DNA of 64,000 bases from Halapricum salinum (GCF_004799665.1 NZ_CP031310.1:1046887-1110886); one strand, 5' to 3'. Shown: positions 16,429 through 26,815, numbered from the stretch's first letter. The notes: generated from the letters alone by a model not told the origin. Program-made: numbers and translations.

Positions 16429-18018
16429 ATGGTAGACGGGTACACAGTGGGGATCGACCTCGGCACGACCAACAGCGCGATCGCAGCAGTGACTGGGGAT
16501 CAACCCGAGATCATTCCCAATAGCGACGGCGAGCGGACGACACCGTCAGTCGTCATGATCGACGAGAACGACGAGACGGTCGTCGGCCAAGCCGCGGCCA
16601 ACCAGGCCGTCAGCAAGACCGCTCGCACAGTACAACACATCAAACGCCACATGGGCGACGAGGACTTCGTCGTCGAGATAGACGGCGAGGAGTACCGACC
16701 CGAACAGATCTCGGCGCTCATCCTCTCGCGACTGCTGGCCGACGCCGAGGCCTACCTCGGCCGGGACGTCGAGTCCGCGGTCATCACGGTGCCGGCGTAC
16801 TTCGGCGACGCCGAGCGCCAGGCCACCCGGAGCGCGGGCGAGATCGCCGGCATCGACGTCGAACACGTCATGACCGAGCCGACCGCCGCCTGTCTCTCCT
16901 ACGGCCTGCAGGAGGCCGCCGACGCCGACGACGAGGAGACCCACGAGCAACGCCACGTTTTCGTCTACGACCTGGGTGGGGGCACCTTCGACGCGACGCT
17001 CGTCGAGATCGACCTCGAACACAACCACATCGAAGTCAAAAACACCGACGGCGACCGTGACCTGGGCGGCGAGGACTGGACGCAGCGAATCGTCGACCAC
17101 CTCGCGTCGATCGCCGCCGAGGAGGGTGACGTCGAGGTCGCCGGCGACGCGGAACAGGAGCAGCGCCTCTACGACGCTGCAGTGCGGGCCAAACACGACC
17201 TCTCCAGTCGCGAGCAGACCGAGATCACCGTCCCGTACCTCGGGCCGGACTACAACCTGGAGACGACGATCACTCGCGAGACGTTCCAGGAGCTGACCGC
17301 GGACCTGCTCGATCAGACGATCGACTCGGTCGACGAGCTGTTCGAGCGGTCCGAACTGGAAATCGAGGAGGTCGACGAGGTGTTGCTGATCGGTGGTTCG
17401 ACCCGGATGACCCAGGTGCAAGAGACCGTCGAGAGCTACTTCGGGATGGAGCCGCTTCGATCCGTAAACCCTGACGAGGCCGTCGCGCTCGGCGCAGCCA
17501 CGCAGGCCGAACTGATGTCCGCGGGCGGCGAGACGACCGCTGACGACGTGCTGCCCGGCGACGAGGAGGACCTGCTGCTCGTGGACGTCACGCCCCAGCC
17601 GATCGGAATCGAACTCCACGACGGCGACTTCGCTGCCGTGGTCGACCAGGACGAGAAGGTGCCGATCAGCCAGAGCGACGACCGCTTTACCACCGTGATG
17701 GACGACCAGACCGGAGTTCGGTTCCCGATCTATCAGGGCCAGTCCGAGGCGGCCGAGGAGAACACCAAACTCGGCGAGATGGTCCTCTCGGGGATTCCGA
17801 AAGCGCCCGCGGGCGAACCCACACTCGAGATCGACTTCGAGGTCCAGTCCGACGGGACCCTGGAAGCCTCCGCGACTCACGTCGAGTCCGGTGAGTCGGT
17901 CGATACGACCATCGAATCCGGTGTGCGCCTCTCCGAGAAGGAGATCGAGCAGATGAAAGAGGCCCTCCCGACCCTGAAGGATCGGGACGTCGCCGGCGCA
18001 GATCAGAAAGAAGCCTGA
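16429..18018 (+). CDS. Hsp70/DnaK-family chaperone, short form
   Basis: A 529-residue Hsp70 relative. The actin-like ATPase domain is intact: GIDLGTTNSAIA at residues 8-19, VITVPAYF, VYDLGGGTFD, LLIGGSTRM, and NPDEAVALGAA. The linker DLLLVDVTPQPIGIE leads to a substrate domain of about 110 residues with TTVMDDQTGVRFPIYQG, and the helical lid is cut to a stub (RLSEKEIEQMKEALPTLKD). Canonical DnaK has about 610-640 residues, so this is probably not the main dnaK of the genome, and neither grpE nor canonical dnaJ lies beside it. The start at MVDGYTVGID is set by the motif; the longer frame upstream is antisense to the J-like gene. Confidence 0.88.
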   Translation: MVDGYTVGIDLGTTNSAIAAVTGDQPEIIPNSDGERTTPSVVMIDENDETVVGQAAANQAVSKTARTVQHIKRHMGDEDFVVEIDGEEYRPEQISALILSRLLADAEAYLGRDVESAVITVPAYFGDAERQATRSAGEIAGIDVEHVMTEPTAACLSYGLQEAADADDEETHEQRHVFVYDLGGGTFDATLVEIDLEHNHIEVKNTDGDRDLGGEDWTQRIVDHLASIAAEEGDVEVAGDAEQEQRLYDAAVRAKHDLSSREQTEITVPYLGPDYNLETTITRETFQELTADLLDQTIDSVDELFERSELEIEEVDEVLLIGGSTRMTQVQETVESYFGMEPLRSVNPDEAVALGAATQAELMSAGGETTADDVLPGDEEDLLLVDVTPQPIGIELHDGDFAAVVDQDEKVPISQSDDRFTTVMDDQTGVRFPIYQGQSEAAEENTKLGEMVLSGIPKAPAGEPTLEIDFEVQSDGTLEASATHVESGESVDTTIESGVRLSEKEIEQMKEALPTLKDRDVAGADQKEA

Positions 18019-18092
18019 GCCGCGCAGCGAGACGCGAACCGACTCACATTCGAACCGACACACGCTTTTCCGGGCGCACAGGATAGGTAGCT

Positions 18093-18302
18093 ATGACCGA
18101 GGACGACCCCACTGTACCGATCATTTGCGAGGAGTGTGGGACCGAGACACGGGTCCCACTGGAGACGCTGGCTGACACCCTGGAGCGGCACAACGACAAT
18201 CGCCACGACGGCGAACAGGTCGCACAGGTCGACCCCGACATCGCCGACCGGATCGCCGATCTGGTCGCCGACGATCTGGGGCTGCTCGAAGACGCCGAGT
18301 GA
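18093..18302 (+). CDS. Small zinc-finger-like protein (69 aa)
   Basis: Contains ICEECGTET followed by ETLADTLERHNDNRHDGE, giving a Cys2 pair and His residues spaced like a C2H2-type finger, then an acidic helical tail (DIADRIADLVADDLGLLEDAE). Such small fingers are common in haloarchaea and often regulatory; no target known. It lies 74 bases downstream of the Hsp70 gene on the same strand. Confidence 0.7.
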   Translation: MTEDDPTVPIICEECGTETRVPLETLADTLERHNDNRHDGEQVAQVDPDIADRIADLVADDLGLLEDAE

Positions 18303-18505
18303 TCGCGCGAACGTTCACCGACGCTGAACGACCGACGGCGGAACCTTCTCACCGAATCCAGCTCGGAACAGACTGCTCCGTGCAGCTATATAGTGCTATA
18401 TCACGAACATTCGAGTCCGTCCGAGAAATAGTGGTATGTCGCCCTCGTACCCGAAAATACCCCTATTATAAGCGGTTTTATTAGTCACTCACCCCCGTAC
18501 AGGTG
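18303..18505 (+). promoter_or_regulatory. Upstream region of the phosphate uptake operon
   Basis: A 203-base spacer with no frame I trust. At 18388-18401 there is an inverted repeat with ATATAG and CTATAT arms around TG. An AT-rich core promoter (cctattataagcggttttatta, in the 18467-18483 area) lies about 25-35 bases before the pstS start. By analogy with other haloarchaeal pst operons, phosphate starvation control is expected to act here, but no known Pho site can be assigned by eye. Confidence 0.45.
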
Positions 18506-19702
18506 ATGGCAGACGATCCAGACCAGTCAGACTTCGTATCGCGACGCAAGTTCATTGCCGCGGGCAGCGTGGCAGGCGTTGCGGCTGTCGCCGGGTGTGG
18601 CAGTGGTTCGGGCGACGGCAACGGAAACGGCAACGGGAACGGCAACGGCGGCAACGGGAACGGCAACGGCAACGGCAACGGCAACGGAAACGGCAACGGC
18701 AACGGGAACGGCAACGGCAACGGGAACGGCAACGGCAGCATGAGCCAGCAGGACACCTCCGTGCTCGAATCCGGTGGGTCCTCGACGGTCTACCCCGTCG
18801 CCAACACCGCGGCTTCCTACTGGCAGGGTAACCGACCCGCCAGCGACTCCGAATACTGGCCGTGGCAGGAGTACAACATCGACAACAGCGACGAGAAGGC
18901 CCTGGCCGATTACTGGGCTGGTCTGTACGGTTTCGAGCCGAGCGACGGCAGCTCGCCGCCGTTCAAGTGGACCGTCGGCCTGAGCCACTCCGGGACGGGT
19001 GTCCGAAAGGTTCGTGACGGCCTCTACGACATCGGGAACTCCTCGGGGAACGTCGAGGACGAACTGCCGGATCGGGACTCCTACGAGAAGTTCGTCGACC
19101 ACGTGGTCGCCGTCGACGGCCAGCCGATCGTCGTCTCCAGCGAGATCGCCGAAGCCGGCGTCGACCAGATCACCGGTCAGGATCTCAAGGACCTCTACAA
19201 GGGTCGTATCGACAACTGGAGCGAACTCGGCGGGCCGGACAAGCCGGTTCGCGTTCTCGGTCGCGCGAAAGACTCCGGGACCCGGACGTCGTTCGTCAGC
19301 AACGTCTTCAACAACCCCAAGGAGAACACGCAGGTCGCGACCCGCTACGGCCAGAACCAGCGCCTTGCGCAGGCGATCTCCCAGGCCGACAACGCGATCA
19401 GCTACCTCGCGCTCGCCTTCCTCGACACCGACGGCGTCACGCCGATCGCCCTCGAGTGGGAGGGGACGACCTACGCCTACGAGGACCCCGAGAACGGCCT
19501 CGACTCCAAGCAGTACCCGCTCAGCCGTGACCTCCACATGTACACGTGGGACGGCACCTCGATGAAGGAAGCGTCGGTCGTCAACATGATGCTCTCGGAC
19601 TTCGGTCAGGACACCTTCGTCGCGCCGAACAACTACTTCACGCTCAACGATCGCCGCCTCGAAGAGCAGAAGGCGAAGCTCCCCGACCAGAACCCGGTCT
19701 GA
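18506..19702 (+). CDS. pstS: Phosphate ABC transporter substrate-binding lipoprotein PstS
   Basis: A 398-residue exported lipoprotein that captures phosphate for PstCAB. The N-terminus has a Tat motif (SRRKFIAAG) and a lipobox (AVAGC), so the mature Cys is expected to be lipid-anchored. A Gly/Asn-only linker of about 40 residues follows, then the periplasmic-binding fold: [16 protein letters not shown] (phosphate loop with Ser/Thr ligands), HSGTGVRKV, and [16 protein letters not shown]. First gene of the pst operon. A GTG at 18503 immediately before the ATG is the alternative start. Confidence 0.93.
   Translation: MADDPDQSDFVSRRKFIAAGSVAGVAAVAGCGSGSGDGNGNGNGNGNGGNGNGNGNGNGNGNGNGNGNGNGNGNGNGSMSQQDTSVLESGGSSTVYPVANTAASYWQGNRPASDSEYWPWQEYNIDNSDEKALADYWAGLYGFEPSDGSSPPFKWTVGLSHSGTGVRKVRDGLYDIGNSSGNVEDELPDRDSYEKFVDHVVAVDGQPIVVSSEIAEAGVDQITGQDLKDLYKGRIDNWSELGGPDKPVRVLGRAKDSGTRTSFVSNVFNNPKENTQVATRYGQNQRLAQAISQADNAISYLALAFLDTDGVTPIALEWEGTTYAYEDPENGLDSKQYPLSRDLHMYTWDGTSMKEASVVNMMLSDFGQDTFVAPNNYFTLNDRRLEEQKAKLPDQNPV
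18612..18737 (+). repeat. Low-complexity (Asn-Gly) coding repeat in PstS
   Basis: About 20 near-perfect copies of a six-base unit (ggcaac with ggaaac/gggaac variants) encode an alternating Gly-Asn tether between the lipid anchor and the binding domain. It is prone to slippage, so its length may vary between strains. Confidence 0.9.
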
Positions 19703-19795
19703 TCCCGCCGGCAGTGAATCGCTGAGAAGCCACCAAGCGGGACCATCTATGATTTTCAGTACGATATCATCGAGACGGGACACACGGAGGGAATC

Positions 19796-21055
19796 GTGAG
19801 ACGAACATGGGCGCTGCTGCTCGTCGTGCTAGCTGTGCCGACGCGGATTGTGGGCTATCTGCGCGAGTTACCTGGACGCGTCGCGGCCTACCTGCAGGCG
19901 CTGCCGGGACGGCTCCGGGAGGCACTGTTGGACACCTGGCGCGTCCTGGTCGGCAGTGACTCGGGCCCGATAGAGATCGCGTTCAGCCTGTTGTTGCTGG
20001 CCTCGATCGCGGGCGTCGTCGGGACGTTCCTGTTCGATCAGTCCCTGGTCGCCTACCCGCTCGTGGGGATGGTCGGCCTCGCCCTGCTCGGCTGGGGAAC
20101 CTACCAGGCCCGGACCGCGAAGTTGCTGATGCTGTTCGCGACGATCGCGACGGTCCTCACCGTCGGCTTCATCACGTACTTCCTCTTCGAGCGTGCGTGG
20201 ACCCCGATCCAGGAGTTCGGACTGGAGCTGCTGGCGATCCCACGCCATCAGCAGACCGGCGAACCGCGGTGGTTCTTCTTCCTGGACTGGCTGAACGTGC
20301 TCCCGGTCAGCGAGATCGAACTCGGCTCCGGCTGGGACCCGCGAAACGGCTACTACTCGCTGCTCGCTGCGGCGTGGGCGACGATCGTCGTCACGATCAT
20401 CGCCGTGCTCGTGGCGGGTCCACTGGGCGTCCTCGGCGCGCTGTTCATCGCCGAGATCGCCAGCGCTCGCGTGCGCAGCCTGGTCAAACCGGCGATCGAA
20501 ATCCTCGCGGGGATCCCTTCGATCGTCTACGGGTTCATCGGCTTCGCCGTGCTGCGGACGTTCACGTCTGATGTCTTCCTCGATCCCGGGGCGAGTTTCC
20601 TCATCGCGGGCCTGGTCGTCGGGATCATGGCGCTTCCAACTGTGGTTTCGATCTCCGAAGACGCGCTTTCGGCCGTCCCTGACTCGATGCGTGACGGCTC
20701 GGCCGCGATGGGCGCGACGAACTGGCAGACGATGAAGAGCATCTCGATCCCGGCGGCGTTCTCGGGCATCTCGGCGGCGATCATCCTGGGGCTGGGACGT
20801 GCCCTGGGTGAGACGATGGCCGTCGCGGCGATCATGGCCGGCGGGACGAACTTCGCCCGGCCGCTGTACGACATCTTCGACCAGAGCGTGACGCTGACCA
20901 GCCGGATCGCGACCAGTTACGGGAGCGCGACCGGCATGACCATCGACGTCCTGTTCGTCGCCGGCGTGATGCTCTTTAGCATCGTCGCGGTGATGAGCCT
21001 CCTCGCACAGTACGTCGAACGGCGGATGGAACGCAAACTGCAGGGGAACCAATGA
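19796..21055 (+). CDS. pstC: Phosphate ABC transporter permease PstC
   Basis: A 419-residue integral membrane subunit with about eight hydrophobic segments. The cytoplasmic EAA loop that docks on PstB is visible (MRDGSAAMGATNWQTMKSISIPAA), as is GIPSIVYGFIGFAVL, diagnostic for Pst permeases. The GTG start at 19796 is supported by a ribosome-binding sequence (ggaggg) five to ten bases upstream, unusual for a mostly leaderless genome but expected for an internal operon gene. It begins 93 bases after pstS and overlaps pstA by four bases. Confidence 0.92.
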   Translation: MRRTWALLLVVLAVPTRIVGYLRELPGRVAAYLQALPGRLREALLDTWRVLVGSDSGPIEIAFSLLLLASIAGVVGTFLFDQSLVAYPLVGMVGLALLGWGTYQARTAKLLMLFATIATVLTVGFITYFLFERAWTPIQEFGLELLAIPRHQQTGEPRWFFFLDWLNVLPVSEIELGSGWDPRNGYYSLLAAAWATIVVTIIAVLVAGPLGVLGALFIAEIASARVRSLVKPAIEILAGIPSIVYGFIGFAVLRTFTSDVFLDPGASFLIAGLVVGIMALPTVVSISEDALSAVPDSMRDGSAAMGATNWQTMKSISIPAAFSGISAAIILGLGRALGETMAVAAIMAGGTNFARPLYDIFDQSVTLTSRIATSYGSATGMTIDVLFVAGVMLFSIVAVMSLLAQYVERRMERKLQGNQ

Positions 21056-23778
21056 GCGACGCATACGCACAGGAGACGGAACTCGTTCGCGAGGACTCGA
21101 ACTACGTCGACCGAGCGCTGGACACGACGATCGCACTGACGATCGTGAGCTTCCTCCTCGGGCTGGTGACGGCGATCCAGGTCGTCGGCTTAGAGACCAG
21201 CGGGGGCGCGCTGACGACGCTGCACCTGCAGTTGCTCGCCGTTGTCGGCGGCGGCGTCGGCACTGTCGGCGCGCTGTCGTGGCTCGGAGTCGTCCCGATC
21301 ACCGACCAGCGCGTTCGTGGAATCGGGATCGGGCTCGTCGTCTCGCTGCTCGGGCTGACGATACTCTCTGTGGCCCTCCCGGTCACGATGGCGAATCTCC
21401 TCGGGATCGTCCTCCTGCTCGAAGCCGGTGCCGTCCTCGCGGCCGGTATCCTCTCTTGGCAGGGTCTCTTCGACACCGATCCCAGTCCCAGTGCCGGCCT
21501 GCTGGCCGGCATCGCATTCGGGATCATCGGGTTGCTCATCGGGGCCGCCTTCGGCGGCGCGTTCCTCCCGAGTATCGCGTTCTCGCTCGGCCTGCCGGAC
21601 GGAGCACAGGTCTCCATCGACTTCGCGCATCTGTTGCCGGCGCTGCTCGTCGGCCTGGTGCTCGCCGCGATCACCATCGCCCCGCCGGAAGACCTCGGGA
21701 CTGCGATCCCGACCGCGGTGCTGGTCGGTGGCCTTGGCCTCGTCATCCTGACGGGCGCGATCGGTCCCGGCTGGACGTGGTCGCCCGGCGAGGACATCGA
21801 CGGTGCGTTCACCGGACAGATCGTCATTCCGCTGTTCGTTCTGACCGGTTCGATCGTCTCTAGCTGGGGCGCGGCGAAAGCCCGCGCGGGCTACGGTGCG
21901 GTCGGCCGGCAGTTCGGCTCGTATCTGGTGATCTATCTCAACGCGGCGATGATGGTCGCGATCATGATTTCGATCGTCGCGTTCGTCCTGATGAAGGGCC
22001 TGAACTACGCCTTCCACGGCTTCACCATCGGCGCGCTGTCGGCGCTGGTCCTGCTGGCTCCGTTGCTGGCAGTGGTCGTCGACTGGGCACGGACGCCAGC
22101 GGGGACGCCCGACTGGCACTCCGGCGCTCGACAGGCCGTTCGCGCGATTCCGGTCGTGCTCCTCGGCGGGCTGGCCGGCTGGCTGGCGTTCCTCCAGGTG
22201 ACCGGCGGTCGCTTCGCGGCTCCGTTCGAGTACACAGTCAAACTCCCGAACGAGAACACGACGAAAGTGCTGGACACGGCCGCGTCGATCACGACCGAAC
22301 CGACGGTCGGGACGCTCGTGGTCGTCTTCTCCGGGCTGTTGCTGACGTGGTACTTCCTCCGCAAGTACGGCAGCCTCCGCAGCGTGGGGACCCAGACCGA
22401 GCGACTGGCCGCCGTCGAGCGCTGGGTCGGGATCACCGTCGGTCTGACGCTGTTGCTGTCGGCGATCCTGCTGGCGCTGCCGCCAGTACTGGAACTCGGC
22501 GTCCTGTCCCTCTGGCTGAACGTCGACACGTTCGCGCAGCCGATCGTGAGCGTCCTCGTCCCGGTCGGTGCGGTCGCGGCAGTCGGTCTGGCTGCCCTGG
22601 CCGTCCAGACACTGGCGGTCGGCAGTGGTCGGATGGCCGAGCGCGCGATCGAGGGTGCACACCGAATTCGCGTCGGCCTGCTCGGCGGCGTCGGACTGCT
22701 GGCGGCCGTCACGATCGCCCAGCCGAGCGTCGGGGTCAATCCGCGAGTGGGTCCGTGGGATATCGTTCCCGCGGTCGCACTCGTCGGGGCGGGCGTCGCG
22801 CTGGCCGTCGCGATCACGACGGCAGCGCTGGCCCGCTCGGAGGCGGGCCGACTCGAACGAGTCCTCCGCAAGCAGAGCGCGCTCGGTCTGGCGGCGACGT
22901 CGGCCTACGTCGTCGTCGCGGCCCTGCACGTCGCGGTGACGTGGGTCGACTTCACGGTCGCGGGCGTGACCGTCGGCGTCACCGGGACGCTCTCTTGGCC
23001 GATGACGATGTCGGCGTACATCCCGCTGGTCCCCGAACCGGGCGGGATCTTGCCCGCCGTCGTCGGAACGACCTGGCTGGTCGTCGGGGCTGCGCTGTTC
23101 GCCGTCCCGCTGGGCGTCGGCGCGGCCGTCTTCCTCACGGAGTACGCCGAACAGGGCAAGTTCACCGGGCTGGTCGAGGTCGCGACGAACTCCCTGTGGA
23201 GTACCCCGAGCGTCGTCTTCGGGCTGTTCGGGGCCGCGTTCCTCATCCCGCGGCTCGGCGAGCAGGAGTCGCTTTTGACCGGGATGCTCGTGCTCGGATT
23301 CATGCTCCTGCCGCTGGTGTTGATCACCAGCCGAGAGGCGATCAAGTCGGTCCCCGACGAGTATCGGGACGCCAGCGCCGCGCTGGGCGTCAGCAAGTGG
23401 GAGACCGTCAAGAGCGTCGTTCTGCCGGCGGCAGTGCCGGGCGTGATCACGGGCGTCATCCTCGGCGTCGGCCGGATCGCAGGTGAGACCGCGCCGCTGA
23501 TCCTCGTGCTGGGATCGACGCTCAACGAGACGTCGGCCGTCGACGTTCTCGGCGCATTCAAGTTCGTCGGGCATCCGCCGTTCGTCGCCAACGACATGCT
23601 GTTGAGCAGTTCACCGGCGGTCCCGACCCAGATCTGGGCGATCATCTCCGCCGGCGTCGCCGGCTCGACCTCGATGGGATGGGGCTCGGCACTGGTACTG
23701 TTGCTGATCGTGCTCACGTTCTACGCCGTGGGTATCGTCACGCGGACCTACTTCAGGAAGAAACTCAACTATGAGTAA
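21052..23778 (+). CDS. pstA: Phosphate ABC transporter permease PstA with a long N-terminal membrane extension
   Basis: A 908-residue integral membrane protein. The true PstA permease domain is the last 250 residues or so: [38 protein letters not shown], and the EAA loop [25 protein letters not shown]. The first 650 residues add many extra hydrophobic segments (at least twelve by eye) in recognisable blocks, with no known domain. Bacterial PstA has about 300 residues. The reading frame is continuous and overlaps pstC (ATGA) and pstB, so it is not an assembly fusion of separate genes. Confidence 0.88.
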   Translation: MSDAYAQETELVREDSNYVDRALDTTIALTIVSFLLGLVTAIQVVGLETSGGALTTLHLQLLAVVGGGVGTVGALSWLGVVPITDQRVRGIGIGLVVSLLGLTILSVALPVTMANLLGIVLLLEAGAVLAAGILSWQGLFDTDPSPSAGLLAGIAFGIIGLLIGAAFGGAFLPSIAFSLGLPDGAQVSIDFAHLLPALLVGLVLAAITIAPPEDLGTAIPTAVLVGGLGLVILTGAIGPGWTWSPGEDIDGAFTGQIVIPLFVLTGSIVSSWGAAKARAGYGAVGRQFGSYLVIYLNAAMMVAIMISIVAFVLMKGLNYAFHGFTIGALSALVLLAPLLAVVVDWARTPAGTPDWHSGARQAVRAIPVVLLGGLAGWLAFLQVTGGRFAAPFEYTVKLPNENTTKVLDTAASITTEPTVGTLVVVFSGLLLTWYFLRKYGSLRSVGTQTERLAAVERWVGITVGLTLLLSAILLALPPVLELGVLSLWLNVDTFAQPIVSVLVPVGAVAAVGLAALAVQTLAVGSGRMAERAIEGAHRIRVGLLGGVGLLAAVTIAQPSVGVNPRVGPWDIVPAVALVGAGVALAVAITTAALARSEAGRLERVLRKQSALGLAATSAYVVVAALHVAVTWVDFTVAGVTVGVTGTLSWPMTMSAYIPLVPEPGGILPAVVGTTWLVVGAALFAVPLGVGAAVFLTEYAEQGKFTGLVEVATNSLWSTPSVVFGLFGAAFLIPRLGEQESLLTGMLVLGFMLLPLVLITSREAIKSVPDEYRDASAALGVSKWETVKSVVLPAAVPGVITGVILGVGRIAGETAPLILVLGSTLNETSAVDVLGAFKFVGHPPFVANDMLLSSSPAVPTQIWAIISAGVAGSTSMGWGSALVLLLIVLTFYAVGIVTRTYFRKKLNYE

Positions 23779-24706
23779 CGCACTCAACGAAAGCAAGACG
23801 GAATCGAGTAGCGAATCGGCGGGCGTCACAGCAGACGTCTCGACGGGCACGACCACCGCGGGCGAGAGCGACGAGCAGATCCGAGAGGAGTGGTCGAACT
23901 ACCACTTCGACGGGCCCGCGAAACTCTCCGTCGAGGATCTGAACGTCTACTACGGCACCGACCACGCCCTCAAGGACGTCTCGATGGAGATTCCCGAGAA
24001 GAGTGTCACGGCCCTGATCGGCCCCTCCGGTTGCGGGAAGTCGACGTTCCTGCGGTGTCTGAACCGGATGAACGACCGGATCAAGACCGCCCGGGTCGAG
24101 GGCTCGGTCGAACTCGACGAGACGGAAATCTACGACGCCAACGCCAACCTCGTCGAACTGCGCAAGCGGATCGGAATGGTGTTTCAGCAGCCCAATCCAT
24201 TCCCCAAATCGATCCGGGACAACATCTCCTACGGCCCGCGCAAGCACGGCGACATCGACACCGGCCTGCTGGCGCGACTGCTCGGCCGCGACGACACCGA
24301 GGAAGAGTCCGAACTGGTCGAGCGTTCGCTCAAACAGGCCGCTCTCTGGGAGGAAGTCTCGGATCGCCTGGACGACAACGCGCTCGGGCTCTCCGGCGGG
24401 CAACAACAGCGTCTCTGTATCGCCCGCTGCCTGGCGGTCGATCCCGAAGTCATCCTGATGGACGAGCCGGCGAGCGCACTCGATCCGATCGCGACCTCGA
24501 AGATCGAGGATCTGGTCGAAGAGCTGTCGAAGCAGTACACGGTCGTCATCGTCACCCACAACATGCAACAGGCTGCGCGGATCTCTGATCAGACCGCCGT
24601 GTTCCTCACGGGCGGGGAACTGGTCGAGTACGACGACACGGACAAGATCTTCGAGAACCCCGAGAGCCAGCGCGTCGAGGACTACATCACCGGGAAGTTC
24701 GGGTGA
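23771..24706 (+). CDS. pstB: Phosphate ABC transporter ATP-binding protein PstB
   Basis: A 311-residue ATPase that powers PstCA. Walker [11 protein letters not shown]-loop [13 protein letters not shown] (the PNPFPKS stretch is typical for PstB), signature [15 protein letters not shown], Walker [14 protein letters not shown], and switch His in [10 protein letters not shown]. The first 55 residues are an acidic Ser/Thr-rich extension not present in bacterial PstB. It overlaps the end of pstA by eight bases, so expression is coupled. Confidence 0.96.
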   Translation: MSNALNESKTESSSESAGVTADVSTGTTTAGESDEQIREEWSNYHFDGPAKLSVEDLNVYYGTDHALKDVSMEIPEKSVTALIGPSGCGKSTFLRCLNRMNDRIKTARVEGSVELDETEIYDANANLVELRKRIGMVFQQPNPFPKSIRDNISYGPRKHGDIDTGLLARLLGRDDTEEESELVERSLKQAALWEEVSDRLDDNALGLSGGQQQRLCIARCLAVDPEVILMDEPASALDPIATSKIEDLVEELSKQYTVVIVTHNMQQAARISDQTAVFLTGGELVEYDDTDKIFENPESQRVEDYITGKFG

Positions 24707-24711
24707 TCGCG

Positions 24712-25389
24712 ATGTCCCGTGAATCCTATCAGCAGGAGCTGTCGGCCCTCCGGGAAGGAGTCGTTGCGCTCAGCGAGACCGTCGTCGACCGTCTCGAACT
24801 GGCGCTGTCGAGTCTGGCGACGGGCGAGACGGCAGCCGCCAGACGAGTCGTCGATGGCGACGGCGAGATCAACGACCGCTATCTCGAACTGGAGGGCGAC
24901 TGTATCGACCTGTTCGCCCTCCAGCAACCGGTCGCGAGTGACCTCCGGTTCGTCGCGGCGTCGTTCAAGATCCTGACCGATCTCGAACGGGTCGCGGATC
25001 TGGCGACGAATCTCGCCGAATACGCACTCGAAGCGAGTCGTGAGGTCTTCCCCGAGGTCGACGTCCAGGCGCTGGGCGTCTCGGCGATCGAGATGGTCGA
25101 GTTGGCCGTCGAGGCCTACACCGAGGCCGACACGGCGGCCTGTTTCGCTATCGACGAGTACGACGACAGCCTCGACCAGCGATGTGCGGAGGCGTCCGAC
25201 GCGGTCGTCCGCCACCTCATCGAACGCGAGACGGCGATGGCTGACGACGATACGGTCCAGCGCCTGCTGGACGACGCCTCCCGGCTACTGCTCACGATCC
25301 GGGATCTCGAACGCGTCGGCGATCACGCCGTCAACGTCGCCGCCCGAACGCTGTACATGGTCGAGAACGACGACGCACTCATCTACTGA
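24712..25389 (+). CDS. phoU: Phosphate signalling/uptake regulator PhoU
   Basis: A 225-residue helical protein with two PhoU three-helix repeats (about residues 10-105 and 115-215). The metal-binding E/DxxxD signatures are in LERVADLATNLAEYALE and DLERVGDHAVNVAARTLYMVEN. PhoU restrains Pst activity and phosphate signalling. Start at MSRESYQQEL, six bases after the pstB stop; a GTG at 24703 is possible. Followed after one base by the frameshifted AbrB-PhoU gene. Confidence 0.93.
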   Translation: MSRESYQQELSALREGVVALSETVVDRLELALSSLATGETAAARRVVDGDGEINDRYLELEGDCIDLFALQQPVASDLRFVAASFKILTDLERVADLATNLAEYALEASREVFPEVDVQALGVSAIEMVELAVEAYTEADTAACFAIDEYDDSLDQRCAEASDAVVRHLIERETAMADDDTVQRLLDDASRLLLTIRDLERVGDHAVNVAARTLYMVENDDALIY

Positions 25390-25390
25390 C

Positions 25391-26403
25391 ATGGATACCC
25401 GCAAGATACAGTCCGTCGGCGGGGGACATACACCGTTTCGCTGCCGAAAGACTGGGCGCAGTCGGTCGACATCGCCGCCGGATCGGTCGTCGAACTCCAC
25501 ACGCACATCGACGACCTGCTCGTGATCCAGCCACGGGAGTGTGAGACGGACGCCGTCACGACGATCGAGATTCCGGTGGTCGACGACGACCCGACCCACG
25601 TCGAGCGGATGCTCCGGGCCGCCTACGCGACTGGCCTGCGAGAGATCGTCCTGACGGGGGCACTGATCGATAGCCAGCGCCGGACCGTCGAGCGCGTCAC
25701 ACGGACGCTGACCGGCGTGACCGTCGCCAGCGAGAGCCACGACCGGGTGGTCGTCCAGTCGATGCTCGACGCTAGCGAGGTGTCGATCCAGCAGTCGGTC
25801 CGGCAGTTGCAGTTCGTCGCCCTCTCGCTCCATCGGGAGGCGACGGCGGCGCTGACCGGCGGGTCCCGAATCGACGACCCTGCCGAACGCGACGATCAGG
25901 CCGACCGACTGTACGCGCTGGTGGATCGATACTTCTGGCGCGGGCTCTCGCGACTGGACGAGGTCGACGCGCTCGATCTGACCCGCCCGGAACTGTTCAC
26001 GCTCTGGTCGACCGCGCGCGAACTCGAACGGGTCGCCGATCACGCCGAGCGGATCACCAGACTCGCCGCGGCAGCGACGGCCGAGGAGGCGACTGCCGCC
26101 GAACTGCAGCGACTCGCTGCGGACGCCCGCTCGGTCGTCGAGGACGCCGTCAGCGTCGCATTAGGCGACACGGGGATCGACACCGCCAAAGCGGCGCTGG
26201 AGACACGCCAGCGCGTCCGCGAGGACGCTCCCGCGCTCGAACGGCGGCTGTTCGAGGCCAGCGACACCGACTACCGGCTCGCGCGGATCCTCGACAGCCT
26301 GACGCGAACGGCCGAACACGGCGGCAACATCGCGGAGTTGGGGCTGCAAAGTGTCATCCGCGAGGACGGGCTGGTCGAGGGTGCCGAACTGAGCACGGCG
26401 TGA
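25391..26403 (+). pseudogene. AbrB/SpoVT-PhoU regulator, frameshifted near the 5' end
   Basis: The gene starts at ATG 25391 with MDTRKIQSVGGG, one base after phoU. At the run of five G (25421-25425) the frame is lost; with one more G the protein would continue TYTVSLPKDWAQSVDIAAGSVVELH, a textbook AbrB-type swapped-hairpin, and run on without stop to 26403 (about 337 residues). The body has two PhoU-like helical repeats with LERVADHAERI and TRTAEHGGNIAELGL. AbrB-PhoU fusions are common haloarchaeal phosphate regulators at the end of pst operons. The lesion is either a homopolymer sequencing error or a real, possibly reversible, frameshift. An internal start near 25522 would give a protein lacking the DNA-binding domain. 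Confidence 0.85.
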
Positions 26404-26506
26404 GCGCGGTACTCGTGGATCGATTCTCGCACGCGTCGCGGCTGTCCGGCCTGACGGCTGTGTCTGGCTGTCGCGCTCGCCGAAAATACCGTCCTCTATC
26501 GCCTGC

Positions 26507-26647
26507 CTATCGTCCCGTCTCGGCCTCTGGATTGTTCTTCCGGCGGTAACTCCCGACCATCTCCCAGAGGGTCGCCTCGATATCGTCGTCGCCGGCCTCC
26601 GTTTCTAACTGCCGGTACAGGTCTTTCGACACCGATATTTCAGGCAT
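26507..26647 (-). CDS. Small antitoxin-like/DUF7557-type protein (46 aa)
   Basis: A 46-residue protein MPEISVSKDLYRQLETEAGDD... ending RRKNNPEAETGR. The opening beta-strand and helix (VSKDLYRQLE) look like a ribbon-helix-helix-type small protein, and the pattern resembles haloarchaeal proteins I know as DUF7557. A minus-strand TATA-like box (tttataatta, about 26668-26678) lies about 26 bases upstream, supporting the start. No toxin partner is adjacent, so a toxin-antitoxin role is not claimed. Confidence 0.6.
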   Translation of the reverse strand: MPEISVSKDLYRQLETEAGDDDIEATLWEMVGSYRRKNNPEAETGR

Positions 26648-26815
26648 CACCAGATTCTTCACGGCTAATAATTATAAATCTGTTCGTGGACGTCTCAATG
26701 GCGAAATTCGTCCCGGACCAAACTATTATTTTACTGCTGCTCGATTTCGGAATCGAATGGGTGGGAGAGTCGGTCACCGTGGGCGGGCACTGGTCTTCTC
26801 GTCGTCTTAGCCCGT

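Noticed and set aside
21190-23574. A 794-residue minus-strand frame inside pstA
   Set aside because: It is made almost wholly of Asp, Arg, Gln and Glu, the usual reverse-strand image of a GC-rich membrane protein gene.
26507-26647. Toxin-antitoxin module
   Set aside because: The small protein looks antitoxin-like, but no toxin-sized partner gene lies on either side.
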